Below are positions 35,607 to 46,083 of a DNA stretch of 64,000 bases, piece by piece; position 1 is the first letter of the stretch, and every line of letters begins with the position of its first letter. The stretch lies in NCBI GenBank assembly GCA_003956705.1, contig QZCP01000030.1, positions 1 to 64,000 on the forward strand. The letters run 5' to 3'. The translations under genes and the position numbers were made by a program. The DNA is from Brevipalpus yothersi. Taxonomy: Eukaryota; Arthropoda; Arachnida; Trombidiformes; Tenuipalpidae. The notes under the pieces were generated by a model. That model was not told the origin of the DNA. It saw only the letters and a list, made by a program, of their open reading frames with translations, and searched no databases.

Positions 35607-36743
35607 ATGTATGCTGTTCAAAAAGTGAATACAAAAGAAATTTTAGCCAAAACTAGACGAGGTTAGTTGAATTTGATTTGATGATCACTCTTTTTCTTCT
35701 AACCATGTGGTCAAAAACGGGATGTCTCTCACTTCGATACTCTTGTGTTTGTGGGTGATATTTGACCGTCTTATTGAGTGAGATTATTAATCAGCATGTT
35801 GTGTTTAATTATTATCACCAGGTTTACCTCAGAAAAATGATCCATTAAGTCACAAAATATCTAAAAACAAACGTGACTCTGACCATTTACCAGTAAATGA
35901 GATTAGGTAAGCCTTGTGTGTTTGTGTGTGCATGATTGCTGATATACTTTTCGTCTTGTCACATTTTGGTTGTGATTTTTATAATTATTAATTACAATTA
36001 TTCTCTCATTCTTCTACAGTAATCCAGCCAAACCGTTCTTCCACAATAAGCCTCGCAAACTATTGATCCAGAAAGATGTGAAACAAATCAGTCCACAACA
36101 CCAAGAGATGATCAAGTACATCCACGAAAGTAAGTGTGTGTATGTGTGCATCTTGTCTAATATAACCGGTTGCTTAATCATTATCCTGAGGCCATAGTTA
36201 CACTGGATAATGTTTCATTGGGGACATGATGATTGCTTAATTTGGGTTTCCATATAATGTGAATATTGGAGAAATTCTTAGTTTTCTAATTGATTCCTTC
36301 TCTTTTATTCTCTCTCTCTCTCTTTTCACCTTCCATCAACCAGATTGGTGTCGTGTGGTAAAAGAGTTCGAAAATGGAGATAAAACACCAGACTCGTCAG
36401 CAACCAGCAATACAAGCAGTCCTTGTACCGATCACAAGATAATTTACTACAAGAACAAAAGTGCCTCAACACCAGGTATTTATTTTGTCTAAAGTAAATG
36501 GTGACGATCTGAGAAATCCAATGTGATACACTGATAAAATCAAATGATTATCTCTCCCATCTTTAAATAAGATTAGATAACGTCGATCTTGTCAATTTAT
36601 CGCTATCATTGATTATGATTATCTTATAAAAAATTAATTCTTCTTCTATCTTATCTTTTTATCCCACAGAATTCGAGCCATTTGATTTGGAATATTTTTG
36701 GGGTCAAAGACTCTATCAAAATATTCTGCATAAAACTGCATAA
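35607..36743 (+). CDS. MCRIP2: MAPK-regulated corepressor-interacting protein 2-like (FAM195 family)
   Basis: Small, mostly disordered family; MCRIP1 binds the CtBP corepressor, and MCRIP1/2 associate with the DDX6 RNA helicase and stress granules. Five exons, 35607-35661, 35822-35906, 36020-36129, 36344-36475 and 36670-36743, sum to 456 nt (151 aa; human MCRIP2 is 160). Three family landmarks are present: an N-terminus MYAVQKVNTKEILAKTRR like the human MYTITKGPSKLVAQRR, a central HQEMIKYIHESWCRVV like the human ENVRFVSEAWQQV, and a C-terminus FEPFDLEYFWGQRLYQNI like the human FVPIDLDEWWAQQFLARI. All junctions follow GT-AG with strong pyrimidine tracts. The distance between landmarks makes MCRIP2 the better match than MCRIP1. 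Confidence 0.85.
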
Positions 36744-38402
36744 TGCATGTAAAATTAGGAAACAATTGACTGTGAGCCACAATCAACGCAAGATAAAAGT
36801 GTATTTTGACCCAATAGATAGAAAATTTTGTTCGTTTTTTGCTTTCTAGGTTATCTATGTAGAAAATTCTCATTTCTTCCTTGAATCATAGTAAATTTTA
36901 TTTAGATTATACTTTTACTTAATCAAACTTGATTTCATCCAACTATTGAGTGCCTCGTCCATCAAATCTAGCTGTGTCGCACTCAAGCTTCCCCCCATCA
37001 CTGCCAGCTACCATCCCATCCTGCTTGTTGTGTGGAATCTGATGAGAAACTGAACCAGCTGGAAAGGCTAGAAATACACGTCAAAATGGAAATGAAAATC
37101 TTAGACAAGGTATACAATCTCTCATTGGTTTGCCTCATTAATTGCCTCCTCAAAATGATAGAATGCACCCTTTTGGAGCTGTAAATCTTCGAGTTCAACT
37201 AATCACGAAAATAACTAAATAGAATTGATGGCATCACATCGTAAAGGCTAAAGAAAGTGATTCTCATGATACATTTTGGACATCACTCGATGAGGGAAAA
37301 AAATTGTCATCTTCCTCGTGGTTTGACGAATTGACCATTCATCAATAGTTTATTTTTGTCTTTCTCGCCTTCTTGGTTCAAGTATAATGGTCAATAGTCC
37401 CTTGAACGATTGACTATAATTGTTTCATAGTTATCAACATGACACATGGAAGTTTATCTCCATTGGAATCTTATGATAAACCATATGGCAAATGTAAAGT
37501 TGAATGAGCAAGCCAATATAGTTGGATGACACATTCATTAACCGGACGATAACTTTCAAGATATTTAAGCACTGATTTACATCAGTCAATGGTAGTGAGA
37601 AGCTCAATATTTCACTTTATTCAAGGCTTCTAGAGAATGAAATTATCCGTTACCAGTTCATCCACTTATCGGCAAAATATCAAACACTACAATCCTTATG
37701 TTCTATTCCAAAAATAAAATCATGAGAACGACAATTTTGCTCCAATATTCGAAAGATTTTCAATAAAATTTAATGAACTCTTGAGTAGGTCAAACTGGAC
37801 TCTGCATAATTCAAAGTTGTAAACTTGGGAAATTCAAAAGTGAAGTGTATCCTAAAAACTTAAAAGGCAGAGAGGTAAAATTTTTGAATCGAACTTGTAA
37901 AATCAGATCCTCACTTATGACATAGAAACTGAAAAATTTAAATGTTTTCCATCATAATGGGCTAAAAATTTCATGAACATCAAATATGAACACTGATAAC
38001 ATCAATAATCAAATTTTTCATGGTGAGACAACTGGAATCGGCGAACAGAGGTCAAAGAGGTAGGAAACGACTATAACATATGGAACAATTCAATCATTAT
38101 TTCAATCAGCAGCCATAAAGTTAGAATGTCCAGAACGCAGCGTGGTGATGAGGATGATAACGTGGCTTCAAATTTGATGTTCAGATTAAGGCACAGATTG
38201 TAACTATAAGAGATCTTATCGAGAAATCTTATCCATTTTACATCGAAGTTGGTTCAAAAATTTGATTTCCTCTGATAAACTTATTTGTACCTTGAACAAC
38301 CTCTTGAGACAAATAATATTTAGTGACAATACGTAGAAGTTTATTCAATCGAATCAAAAAGTAATCACAAGGGAGTCGAAAAATATTTGCGATGATCAAA
38401 AA
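36744..38402. other. Intergenic, MCRIP2-like gene to secreted repeat gene
   Basis: No complete gene. One isolated candidate exon is listed separately at 37008-37109. Confidence 0.5.
37008..37109 (+). other. Isolated candidate exon, coiled-coil-like
   Basis: 102 nt between a good acceptor (CCCCCCATCACTGCCAG) and a donor (AAG|GTATAC), open in one frame for all 34 codons. The second half reads EKLNQLERLEIHVKMEMKIL, a heptad-like amphipathic helix. I found no confident neighbouring exons, so this may be chance or part of a gene I could not assemble. Confidence 0.25.
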
Positions 38403-38408
38403 TTTATT
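38403..38408 (-). terminator. Polyadenylation signal for the 38580-40589 gene
   Basis: AATAAA on the minus strand, about 170 bases after the stop codon. Confidence 0.5.
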
Positions 38409-38579
38409 GCTGATCCAATAATTTCAAAATTACTACCTTCACCGGATAAATTTGGTGGTATGAGTTAGAGAATTAATTTTGATAATACAATTAGATGATT
38501 GAACTGAGAATCTAAAAGCTTAGAATAAAGTCAGAGAGATTCATCAGCTATTATCAAAATGCTCAAAATTGTGTGGAGA

Positions 38580-40589
38580 TTAAGCTGAGCTAGAGCTCAT
38601 TTCTTGAATGGCCTTAATCAACTTTTGGAAAGTTGGTGCTCGAACCTTGCTACATTTTTTGAGAATTTCCTCTGAACTTTCAGTAGTTGCTCGAGTCCCG
38701 CTTGCACTTGGAGTTATGCCCACTACCGACATGAATTGTTCGAGAATTGGCAATAATTGACTCACATCCATCACAGTCACAGTCATGGTTGGAGGATTGG
38801 CAGCAGCCTCAATTGAGCCCTCTTGATTTTCAACTGGAACTGGAGCTGGAGTTGGTACTTCGGTGGCTTGACGTTTTACCATGGCTGCTGGAGTTTCGAC
38901 AACTGTTGGAACCACGTCAGCAACAGGAGCGGGATCAGATTTTTGCTCAGATTTTCCGAAATAATTTCCTTTGCCCTTTCCTTTGCCTAGTCATAATGAA
39001 TGAACAAGTTAATATGAAATTTTGGAAAAGAATCCATCGTTACGATGGACGAGAGGGGTCTTAGGTTCTTCTTATCGCAGTAATCACCTTTTCCTTTTCC
39101 ACAGTTTTAGCGTGAGTTAAGTGGTCAAGTCCATCATAGTGATAATGAAAAATTTTATGAATTAGTAAAATGAATAATACTTTGGAAAGCGAAATGCTGC
39201 TTTTCGACTAGGGAATAATCCATATGATCAACTCAATTTTTTCCCATGTCCAATCAAGCTAGTCTCGACAAATAAATACCTTTGTCACTATAGTAGTAGT
39301 CATTCTTGTCGCCATAATAGTCATCCTTGTCCTTACCATAGTAGTCATTCTTGTCACCATAATATTCACTATAGTAGTCATCCTTGTCCTTACCATAGTA
39401 GTCGTTCTTGTCACCATAATATTCACTATAGTAGTCATCCTTGTCCTTACCATAGTAGTCGTTCTTATCACTATAATAGTCATCCTTATAGTCATCTTTG
39501 CCATCATAGTATTCACTATAGTAGTCGTTCTTATCATCATAAGAGTACTTGTCCCCACCATAGTAGTCATTCTTGTCACCATAATAGTCACTATAGTAGT
39601 CATCCTTATAGTCATCTATATTAATTTTCGATTAAATTGAAAAAGTGTTCAAAGTGTTTATGAGAAATCAACCCATTTTGAATAATAATTTCACAAAATA
39701 CCTCCGTAATAGTCGTACTCATCGTAATCTGGAAAAAGATTTAGTCTAATTATTAATTAATTCTTCATTAGCTGATTTCGATTTCATCCAGTCTTCTATT
39801 TTCTACTTCATTCAAACTTGTTTGAATGAATTAGGGTGATCTTTGTTCAGTGGGAAAGGAATACTGATTGCATCGATCTTCAATGGAAATTGGCACATCC
39901 GAACATTTAAGAACAGAAGAGCTTGCTTAAAAACATTTTTCAGGGGATGCCAAAGAATTCTCCATTGTGATAGAATCGAGAGAAAAAGAAAGGACCTCAT
40001 GGCAAATATCGTCCTGAAATTCTAAGAATTTCAACCAGAAACTTCTATACTCTCATCACCACAAAGATTCTCATGATTCTGGCAAACTCATTAAACGATT
40101 TTCTGCTAAAAGATTGAGAAATATCAAGAAAGATGTCTTACAATAATCGCCATAATAGTCGTTCTTGTCATCATATCCGTAACCGTATCCACACTGGCCC
40201 TTGGATCGTTCTGTGAGAAAAAATTATTTGATCATTCAAATCGATGGTTATCAAATAAGATTGATGTCTCTTCCATCAGATGAGTTCAATGAACAGATTC
40301 AGTCTGATCTATTCCTCATGATCAACTATACCTTCAGCAGTCTTTAGAAGAGCAGCCTTAATCTCATCACTAGTCAATCCCTTCTTAACCATGGCCAAAG
40401 TGTCCTTGCATGGATTGGACCTCTTACCGCAACTACGTTTGCCTCCTTTGGCTGGTTTAGCCAATGTAACTGGATAGAATATTGAATTCGGATGAATGAT
40501 TTTGTTCACAATAGAGTTTCAATTTAGTATCACTTACCACCTACGAATAGGCATACAGAAAGGAAAACGATGATGATCTTAGTATTCAT
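38580..40589 (-). CDS. Secreted Asp/Tyr/Lys-repeat protein, paralog of the 31462-32578 gene
   Basis: Family not recognised. Six exons, 40589-40538, 40469-40332, 40210-40142, 39728-39702, 39615-39280 and 38986-38580, sum to 1029 nt (342 aa). All five introns are phase 1, so each internal exon is a multiple of three. Residues 1-21 look like a signal peptide. The N-terminal module has Cys31, Cys38 and Cys70 around NPCKDTLAMVKKGLTSDEIK, matching NPCHETLQSLDKGLKLSEIR in the paralog. Residues 72-207 are almost wholly Asp, Tyr, Lys, Gly, Asn and Ser in units such as DKNDYYGKDKDDYYSEYYG, including a 57-bp tandem repeat. A KGKGKG stretch, a Pro/Val/Thr linker and a C-terminal module with EILKKCSKVRAPTFQKLI (Cys319) follow. 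A TATA box stands about 95 bp upstream of the ATG. The composition suggests a secreted structural or adhesive material, perhaps metal-binding or with modified tyrosines; that is inference. Confidence 0.82.
39073..39110 (-). pseudogene. Possible exon relic inside the last intron of the repeat-protein gene
   Basis: The minus strand reads GKGKGDYCDKKN here. It resembles the start of the final exon (KGKGKGNYFGKSEQ) and the Asp/Tyr/Lys style of the repeat region. No usable acceptor or donor flanks it, so I treat it as a duplicated exon that has decayed. Confidence 0.3.
39322..39480 (-). repeat. 57-bp tandem repeat, about 2.8 copies, coding
   Basis: Copies begin at 39322, 39379 and 39436, exactly 57 bp apart and nearly identical, within exon 5 of the repeat protein. 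Each encodes 19 residues rich in Asp, Tyr and Lys. Confidence 0.92.
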
Positions 40590-40681
40590 TGTCACTTCAA
40601 TCTCAATGCTTAATGCTCACTAAACTAGATGAAGAACAATCTATGGAAGATCAAGTGATAATTTTGATCGGGAAAACTCAG

Positions 40682-40689
40682 CTTTTATA
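40682..40689 (-). promoter_or_regulatory. TATA box of the 342-aa secreted protein gene
   Basis: TATAAAAG on the minus strand, about 93 bases upstream of the start codon, leaving a predicted leader of roughly 60 to 70 nt. A canonical TATA box suits a strongly expressed, tissue-restricted gene. Confidence 0.6.
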
Positions 40690-41405
40690 CCCAGTTCCAA
40701 AGATTTGACTCCCATAGACAAGTGGAGCGAAAAGTACAGATGAATTTCCATCTCCAGTTGTGATCATCAGTTAATTAAATTCAAATAAAAAACATAATCC
40801 AACACATGTGTTACTGATGCTTTACTGATTTTTCTGGACCAAAAATCTGTCTATGACACAATCGTACTCTCTCTCTCTATCAAGTGCTACTACATGAGCA
40901 ATTATACTCTTCAATTTGAATTTTGCATTTAAATGAGTTAGACTTTTAATTCATGGGTAAAGTCAAAAAAAGAGTTAATAAATCTGCTTCTTCAAACCCC
41001 TCCTCTCATCAACCTCAAAACATGGTACAACATGAAAAAAAATTTAAGCCATGAAATTCTCTCCACAATGAAATGCCAGTTTGTCGACCAGTCTCAAGAG
41101 ATCTGAGAAACAATCTCATTGTGAATCTGTGAGGTGAACAATTCATCGCCGATAATTAACGGGGCCAGTTTTTCACAATACAGTAATGAATTAACTTTAA
41201 TCGTTGTCCTTTTTCAATAGTAGGCATTGACTCCATGATTATCAAATTTTTCTGACACTCAATCTTCTGATCAGGTTTAATCATTGATTTGAAGAGCATC
41301 AGTCAGGACCACTGTCCAGACTCATCTAATCATAATGTAATAACTTTTGAAGGAAGTTACATTCATGCAACTTCTCATGCACACGTGTACGATGTATAAT
41401 TGAAT

Positions 41406-41458
<53 letters not shown>

Positions 41459-41963
41459 AAACTTGGTATGGCTGAAAGTTCGACGAAATGGACTTGAAAG
41501 GGAAAAGTTACTATATATATCACATGTCTACATTTAGAATATTATCATTTTTTGACCGTTCACTTGCCTGGAGCAATCAGGGCTTCTTCTTCATCTTTTT
41601 CATCTCCTTCATCTTCATCTTCTTCTCTTCTCTCTCTCTTCCAACAGACCGTCCAGAAGAAAAAAACCGGCTTCACGTAGCTAAATTTGAGTTAACTTAA
41701 CCACCAACCAGAATCATGTCCACAAATGCTCTCTCTCTTAGACTGGTATCTTATTTTATTCTCTCTCCCGATTTCGGTCCCTTCGAAACCTCTTGATCTC
41801 GATTTATTTTACTAATATTTGTGACCCATATTCCGGTAGTGTTGCTATTCCAAGTCTATTTTTCGTTATTTCATTCTCAATTCTATTGCTTACGTGCTCA
41901 ATAGAATTATTGCTGTATGTATGTATTTTTTTTCTCATGTGGTAATTAAAGATAAATTTAACT
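40690..41963. other. Intergenic, repeat-protein gene to OGFOD3
   Basis: No gene seen. It contains the (CT)n array at 41408-41457 and should hold the OGFOD3 promoter and leader. Confidence 0.5.
41408..41457. repeat. (CT)n microsatellite
   Basis: Uninterrupted CT array of about 50 bp. Confidence 0.97.
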
Positions 41964-43645
41964 ATGGTTTCCTATGAGTATATATTCAAATTAATTGATG
42001 CCAAGCTCACACGTCGAAAGGTTGGAAATTCAGTCCAATCTACGGACGATAGTTCTGTTGTGAAAAGTTGCGAAAAGAATGGCAAAAATTTGTCCACAAA
42101 ATCTGATGAAAATAGAAAGGAATCTTCTTGTGTTACGAAGGATTCCAAATCTGTTCCTACCAAAAAATCGCGATTCTCTGTGATTTTATATTTTTTGAAT
42201 GTTTTTGCCATCGCCACTCTGATAGCTGTGCTATTTTATGTTGTTCCGTGGGAAAATTGGGTTTTCAGTGAGGAAGAGCTGGAAAGATTAGAACATGAAG
42301 GGATTGAAATGCAAGATTTTCTAGCAACTGCCGATCAAACATTTGATGAAATCAGGTGAGTTGAATGATCTCTTCTGCTTGATGCTTTTAATTGTAATTT
42401 TAATTGGAGAGAGGGAGAGAAAAACTTTTTGATGATGACACAATTAAGCTTCAAAGCAGTGCGAAATGAATTTAAAATCATGAGCAAAATGAGATGAATT
42501 ATAACCACAAAATTACCAATCAATTCCGAAATTATTACCAATAATCCTGTAAATACACACTATTCAGGACTACATTACAACGTCATGAAAAAGTTTTTGC
42601 TTTGTTTTACACTCAATTGTGAGAAGGAGAACAAATATTTCACCTCAATTTTTGGTTGATATTGTGTGAAAATCTTTTCTTAAGATTACACTCTCATCGA
42701 GATGTTCACCATGTCAATGTACCTGGAACAAGTTTGAATCGATGAAAAATGATTGATTTTATTAGAATTTTTTTTCTCTCTCTTTCTATTCTTCCAGTAT
42801 TCATGAGGTTCCCTGTAAAGAGAAGGCATACTGGAGAGAAATAAGATTGAATTCTTTTGTTGAAAGATGTGGTGTAATAGTTGTGGATAATTTGCTGCCT
42901 CCTGATCAAATAAAAGCTCTCCAAGAAACAGCGGCAAAAGTTTTGGATAGAGTTGGTGATCAAAGTTATTCCAATCGTGAATCAATCAATTTACAATGGA
43001 TCAATTTACACAATCTTTTCCGACGAAATTTAAAGAAAAAAGTTATCAACAAAAAAGACATGGGATTGATTCGAAATGCATCGGAAGCAGCACGAGTAAG
43101 TTAATATGAAAAAAAGAAGCTGATCATAAGCATATTACAATTGAACTGAGCAACAATATTGATACTGATATTCTATGATCGTTGAAAATTTGAAATTATA
43201 GGAATCAATTTCGATGGCCTTCGGAATACCAGAGGAAAAATTACACTTCAATATGGTCTCTCAATTCACTCGATATCGACGTCTAGTCAAACACACTGAA
43301 TTCAAGCATGTGGACAAAGTTCGATCACCAGCACTACTATTCACATCAATTTTATGGCTCTCAACAAGTGGTCTAGATTTTGGTGGTGGACACACTGACT
43401 TTCTTAATGGACCAGGACCAGAACCATATTCACCGGTCACTATTGAGCCCAAAACGGGCCGTTTCGCTGCTTGGACATCAGGCTTCGAGAATCCACATGA
43501 AGTCAAAGAACTTTATTGGGGTAACCGATTAGCTCTAATATTTGCTTTCACTGTCAGCAACAAACTTGGACATGAATCTATTGATGCCCTGAGAAAATGG
43601 GCCATAAATTCGACTGGATCAGATATTCGATCATCATATAACTGA
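41964..43645 (+). CDS. OGFOD3: 2-oxoglutarate and Fe(II)-dependent oxygenase domain protein 3
   Basis: Membrane-anchored member of the 2OG-Fe(II) dioxygenase superfamily; the substrate is unknown. Exons 41964-42355, 42798-43095 and 43202-43645 give 377 aa, longer than the human protein (about 319). A cytosolic Ser/Lys-rich N-terminus (1-70) precedes one transmembrane helix (about 71-95), so the catalytic domain is probably lumenal (type II topology). In the oxygenase domain the likely iron ligands are H266 and D268 (KHVDK) and H329 (ENPHEV); R339 (GNRLAL), ten residues on, is the likely 2-oxoglutarate-binding arginine. GRFAAWTSGFENPHEV is typical of the family. A polyadenylation signal lies 21 bp after the stop. 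The neighbouring membrane-protein gene converges on it. Confidence 0.88.
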
Positions 43646-43665
43646 ACAATCGACGATGTTATTAG

Positions 43666-43671
43666 AATAAA
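43666..43671 (+). terminator. Polyadenylation signal, OGFOD3
   Basis: AATAAA 20 bases after the OGFOD3 stop codon. Confidence 0.7.
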
Positions 43672-43929
43672 TTTTCTCTCCAATTAATTCTTCTAGCTTT
43701 TATAACGAAAAAAATCCTTAATGAACCCAGGAGAGGCTGTGTAAAAGAATATTCCATACTTTTTGAAGTTTTTCCATAAAAATGATTCTACCAAAATGCA
43801 TCCATCAGCAACTGGTATCGAAAAAAATTTTTGTCTCATTGAATCTTTCTCTTTCAGACGCTTTTGTGGAATTCTCACAATTCGAGAAATTCGTAAGATC
43901 AGAAAAAAGTGCTCAAATGAAATTCTAAT

Positions 43930-44379
43930 TCATTTGGAAGGGGGTTTTTTAGGCTGATTTTCAGAATTTACGCTTTTTAACTCTGATTTTCTATCAGAAG
44001 AATCTTTCGCCGAATCAAGTACCAAAGAATCTACTTTACTTTCAATAACAGAGTCATTCTGTTTTTTTGCTTTCTTTTGGTCCTTCTTACGTGGATACAT
44101 ATCGGAAACTGGGGAAGATTCACCAGTTTCTTCTTTCGAAAGTGAACGAATTGAGGATCGTCTACTCGACATCACCGAATTTCCACGCAATACTCCACTG
44201 ACAAGATTGGAAAGTGATCTATGATACAAAGGTTGATTTGGTCTTTGAGTGAAATAGAAAAAACATCCCAATGATCCCGTTATGATGACCATGATTATCA
44301 AAAAGACCAGCAATACAATTGGAACATCTTCACTGGGAATATCACCGTTCGGGTCTATGGTTGTGTCAGGATCACTCAT
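43930..44379 (-). CDS. Putative single-pass membrane protein, unknown family
   Basis: I do not recognise it. Single exon, 149 aa from the ATG at 44379 (upstream in-frame codons contain no ATG). A short acidic N-terminus (SDPDTTIDPNGDIPSEDVP) without signal peptide leads into one hydrophobic helix (about residues 21-44: VPIVLLVFLIIMVIITGSLG and CFFYF). The rest is hydrophilic: an Arg/Ser stretch (SSRRSSIRSLSKEE) with candidate basophilic kinase sites, then a Lys- and Asp-rich tail. The acidic outside and basic inside suggest N-out, C-in topology. The charge pattern and length are coherent for a real gene, but no homolog comes to mind. Confidence 0.55.
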   Translation of the reverse strand: MSDPDTTIDPNGDIPSEDVPIVLLVFLIIMVIITGSLGCFFYFTQRPNQPLYHRSLSNLVSGVLRGNSVMSSRRSSIRSLSKEETGESSPVSDMYPRKKDQKKAKKQNDSVIESKVDSLVLDSAKDSSDRKSELKSVNSENQPKKPPSK

Positions 44380-44940
44380 TTGAGAGAGAATCACACAAAA
44401 GTAGGGTCAAAATATTCCCAATTCAGATGAGTTGATCGATTTATTTGAGAGAATAAACATCGTTTGATGTACACGATTGCATGATTAGGATTCTAAATTT
44501 CTTTTTTAAAACTGATAAGCTGCCTTGGGGAGTAAGTAGTCTAAAAGATCCTTGGACGCTTTGTAAATTCAAATATGATAATTTATGATCTTCTTCAGTT
44601 TATTCTTCGAGATATACGAATATGTAAAAGATCTGTGATTTTCGTGATTTTCGAGAATAATCTAAGCCAATATGATCGTCCAGATGAATCGATGCTAATG
44701 ACTCATTGCTTGGATGGTGAATGTTGCTCAATGCTCAATGCTATTCCAGATACAGTGCTCTCGTACCAGAAGGAAATCATGTTCCAATTATCATGATTTC
44801 ATCATGAAGCTCAGGTGATTCCGAGGAATATAAGGTTATAACGATAAGGTTGATGGATACTCGATTGTTTGTGATTGCATTGCGTGATGTTTGAGGCAAG
44901 ATAATCAACCAATTATGGAAATGTTTCTGATTTCATTCAG

Positions 44941-44990
<50 letters not shown>

Positions 44991-45349
44991 TCATATTTCA
45001 ACATGAGACGAGAAGCAATTTTAATTAGCGAGTTCAATAGCTGAAAAATTTTTTTCCCCTTATGAGGCTAATAGGCGAGAAAAATACAAAACATTATTCT
45101 GTACTGGACTCTCAGAATCACGAAATAGTTACAATTTTGGTCAAAATAATACTAGTTTCAGGGTAGGAATCGATTCTGAGGTTATTAGATGAAATGGTAT
45201 GAAGAAGAACAATGAATGTTATGAAGAATAAAAAAAATCAGGAGGAGCTATCAAAAAGTTAAGGATCAGAGAGCTAGCTTGAAATGAAAATTGAAACAAG
45301 AAAAGATGATTGAGTTGATCCGATCGATCTGTAACACTGAAGGCAAATT
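44380..45349. other. Intergenic, membrane protein to RhoGAP
   Basis: No gene supported. It contains the (GA)n array at 44944-44988. A plus-strand open frame at 44575-44796 has no recognisable domain. Confidence 0.5.
44944..44988. repeat. (GA)n microsatellite
   Basis: Uninterrupted GA array of about 45 bp. Confidence 0.97.
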
Positions 45350-46024
45350 TTAGTGTCTAGTACCATGTCCATTTCCCGACTTTGCTCCTCTTATCGAGTC
45401 TATGATAGTGTGATACCTTGTGTTAACGCTGCCTGAGTTTTCCGAGTCTTGATTTGTAGGCTCAGGTGAGTGAGGTTCCTCAATTAAGCAGCCTGACCGT
45501 CCTCTAGCCTCCTCCAAAGTCAATAGTTTTGAACATGACACTGGAAGAGACTTTGGTCTCAACGAGCCAGAACGACCTCTTGATCTGGAATCTTTACTAA
45601 ACAAGATATCAACATATTTGATGAGATATTCAGTCAGAACTGCCTGAACGCCAACATAATGGAGAGCTCCAAAACACCCAGGATTCTCTAAATTCTGGCA
45701 TCGAAGCAAATTTGGAGACCAAACAATAGCTAAATTCTTAGAGGTCATTCCAGTTCGCGAGCCATGAGCTGCCACTCTTGAGAGATGTCGAAGAAGGTAT
45801 TCCAGGGTACGATAATGGGTAGGAGGTAGCTGCTGTATGACATCTCGTAGATTTGATATTTTCATGGATTCAGTAATGTTACTAGAACTGGGTTGACCAA
45901 TTCCCAAACTGGGTTGAATTGCGTTTATGAACTTCTCATAGCTAAGGTGAAATGAGATGAGAGAAAAATCAGGAAAAGAAAACTTTGAGCCTCATTTCTC
46001 TTAACATAAGTAACATTAAGTGAT

Positions 46025-46083
<59 letters not shown>

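Noticed and set aside
39259..39615. 118-codon Met/Thr/Arg/Ile-rich minus-strand frame
   Set aside because: It is another register of the Asp/Tyr/Lys tandem-repeat exon. The Asp/Tyr frame joins five other exons with matching phases and gives the signal peptide and conserved end-modules.
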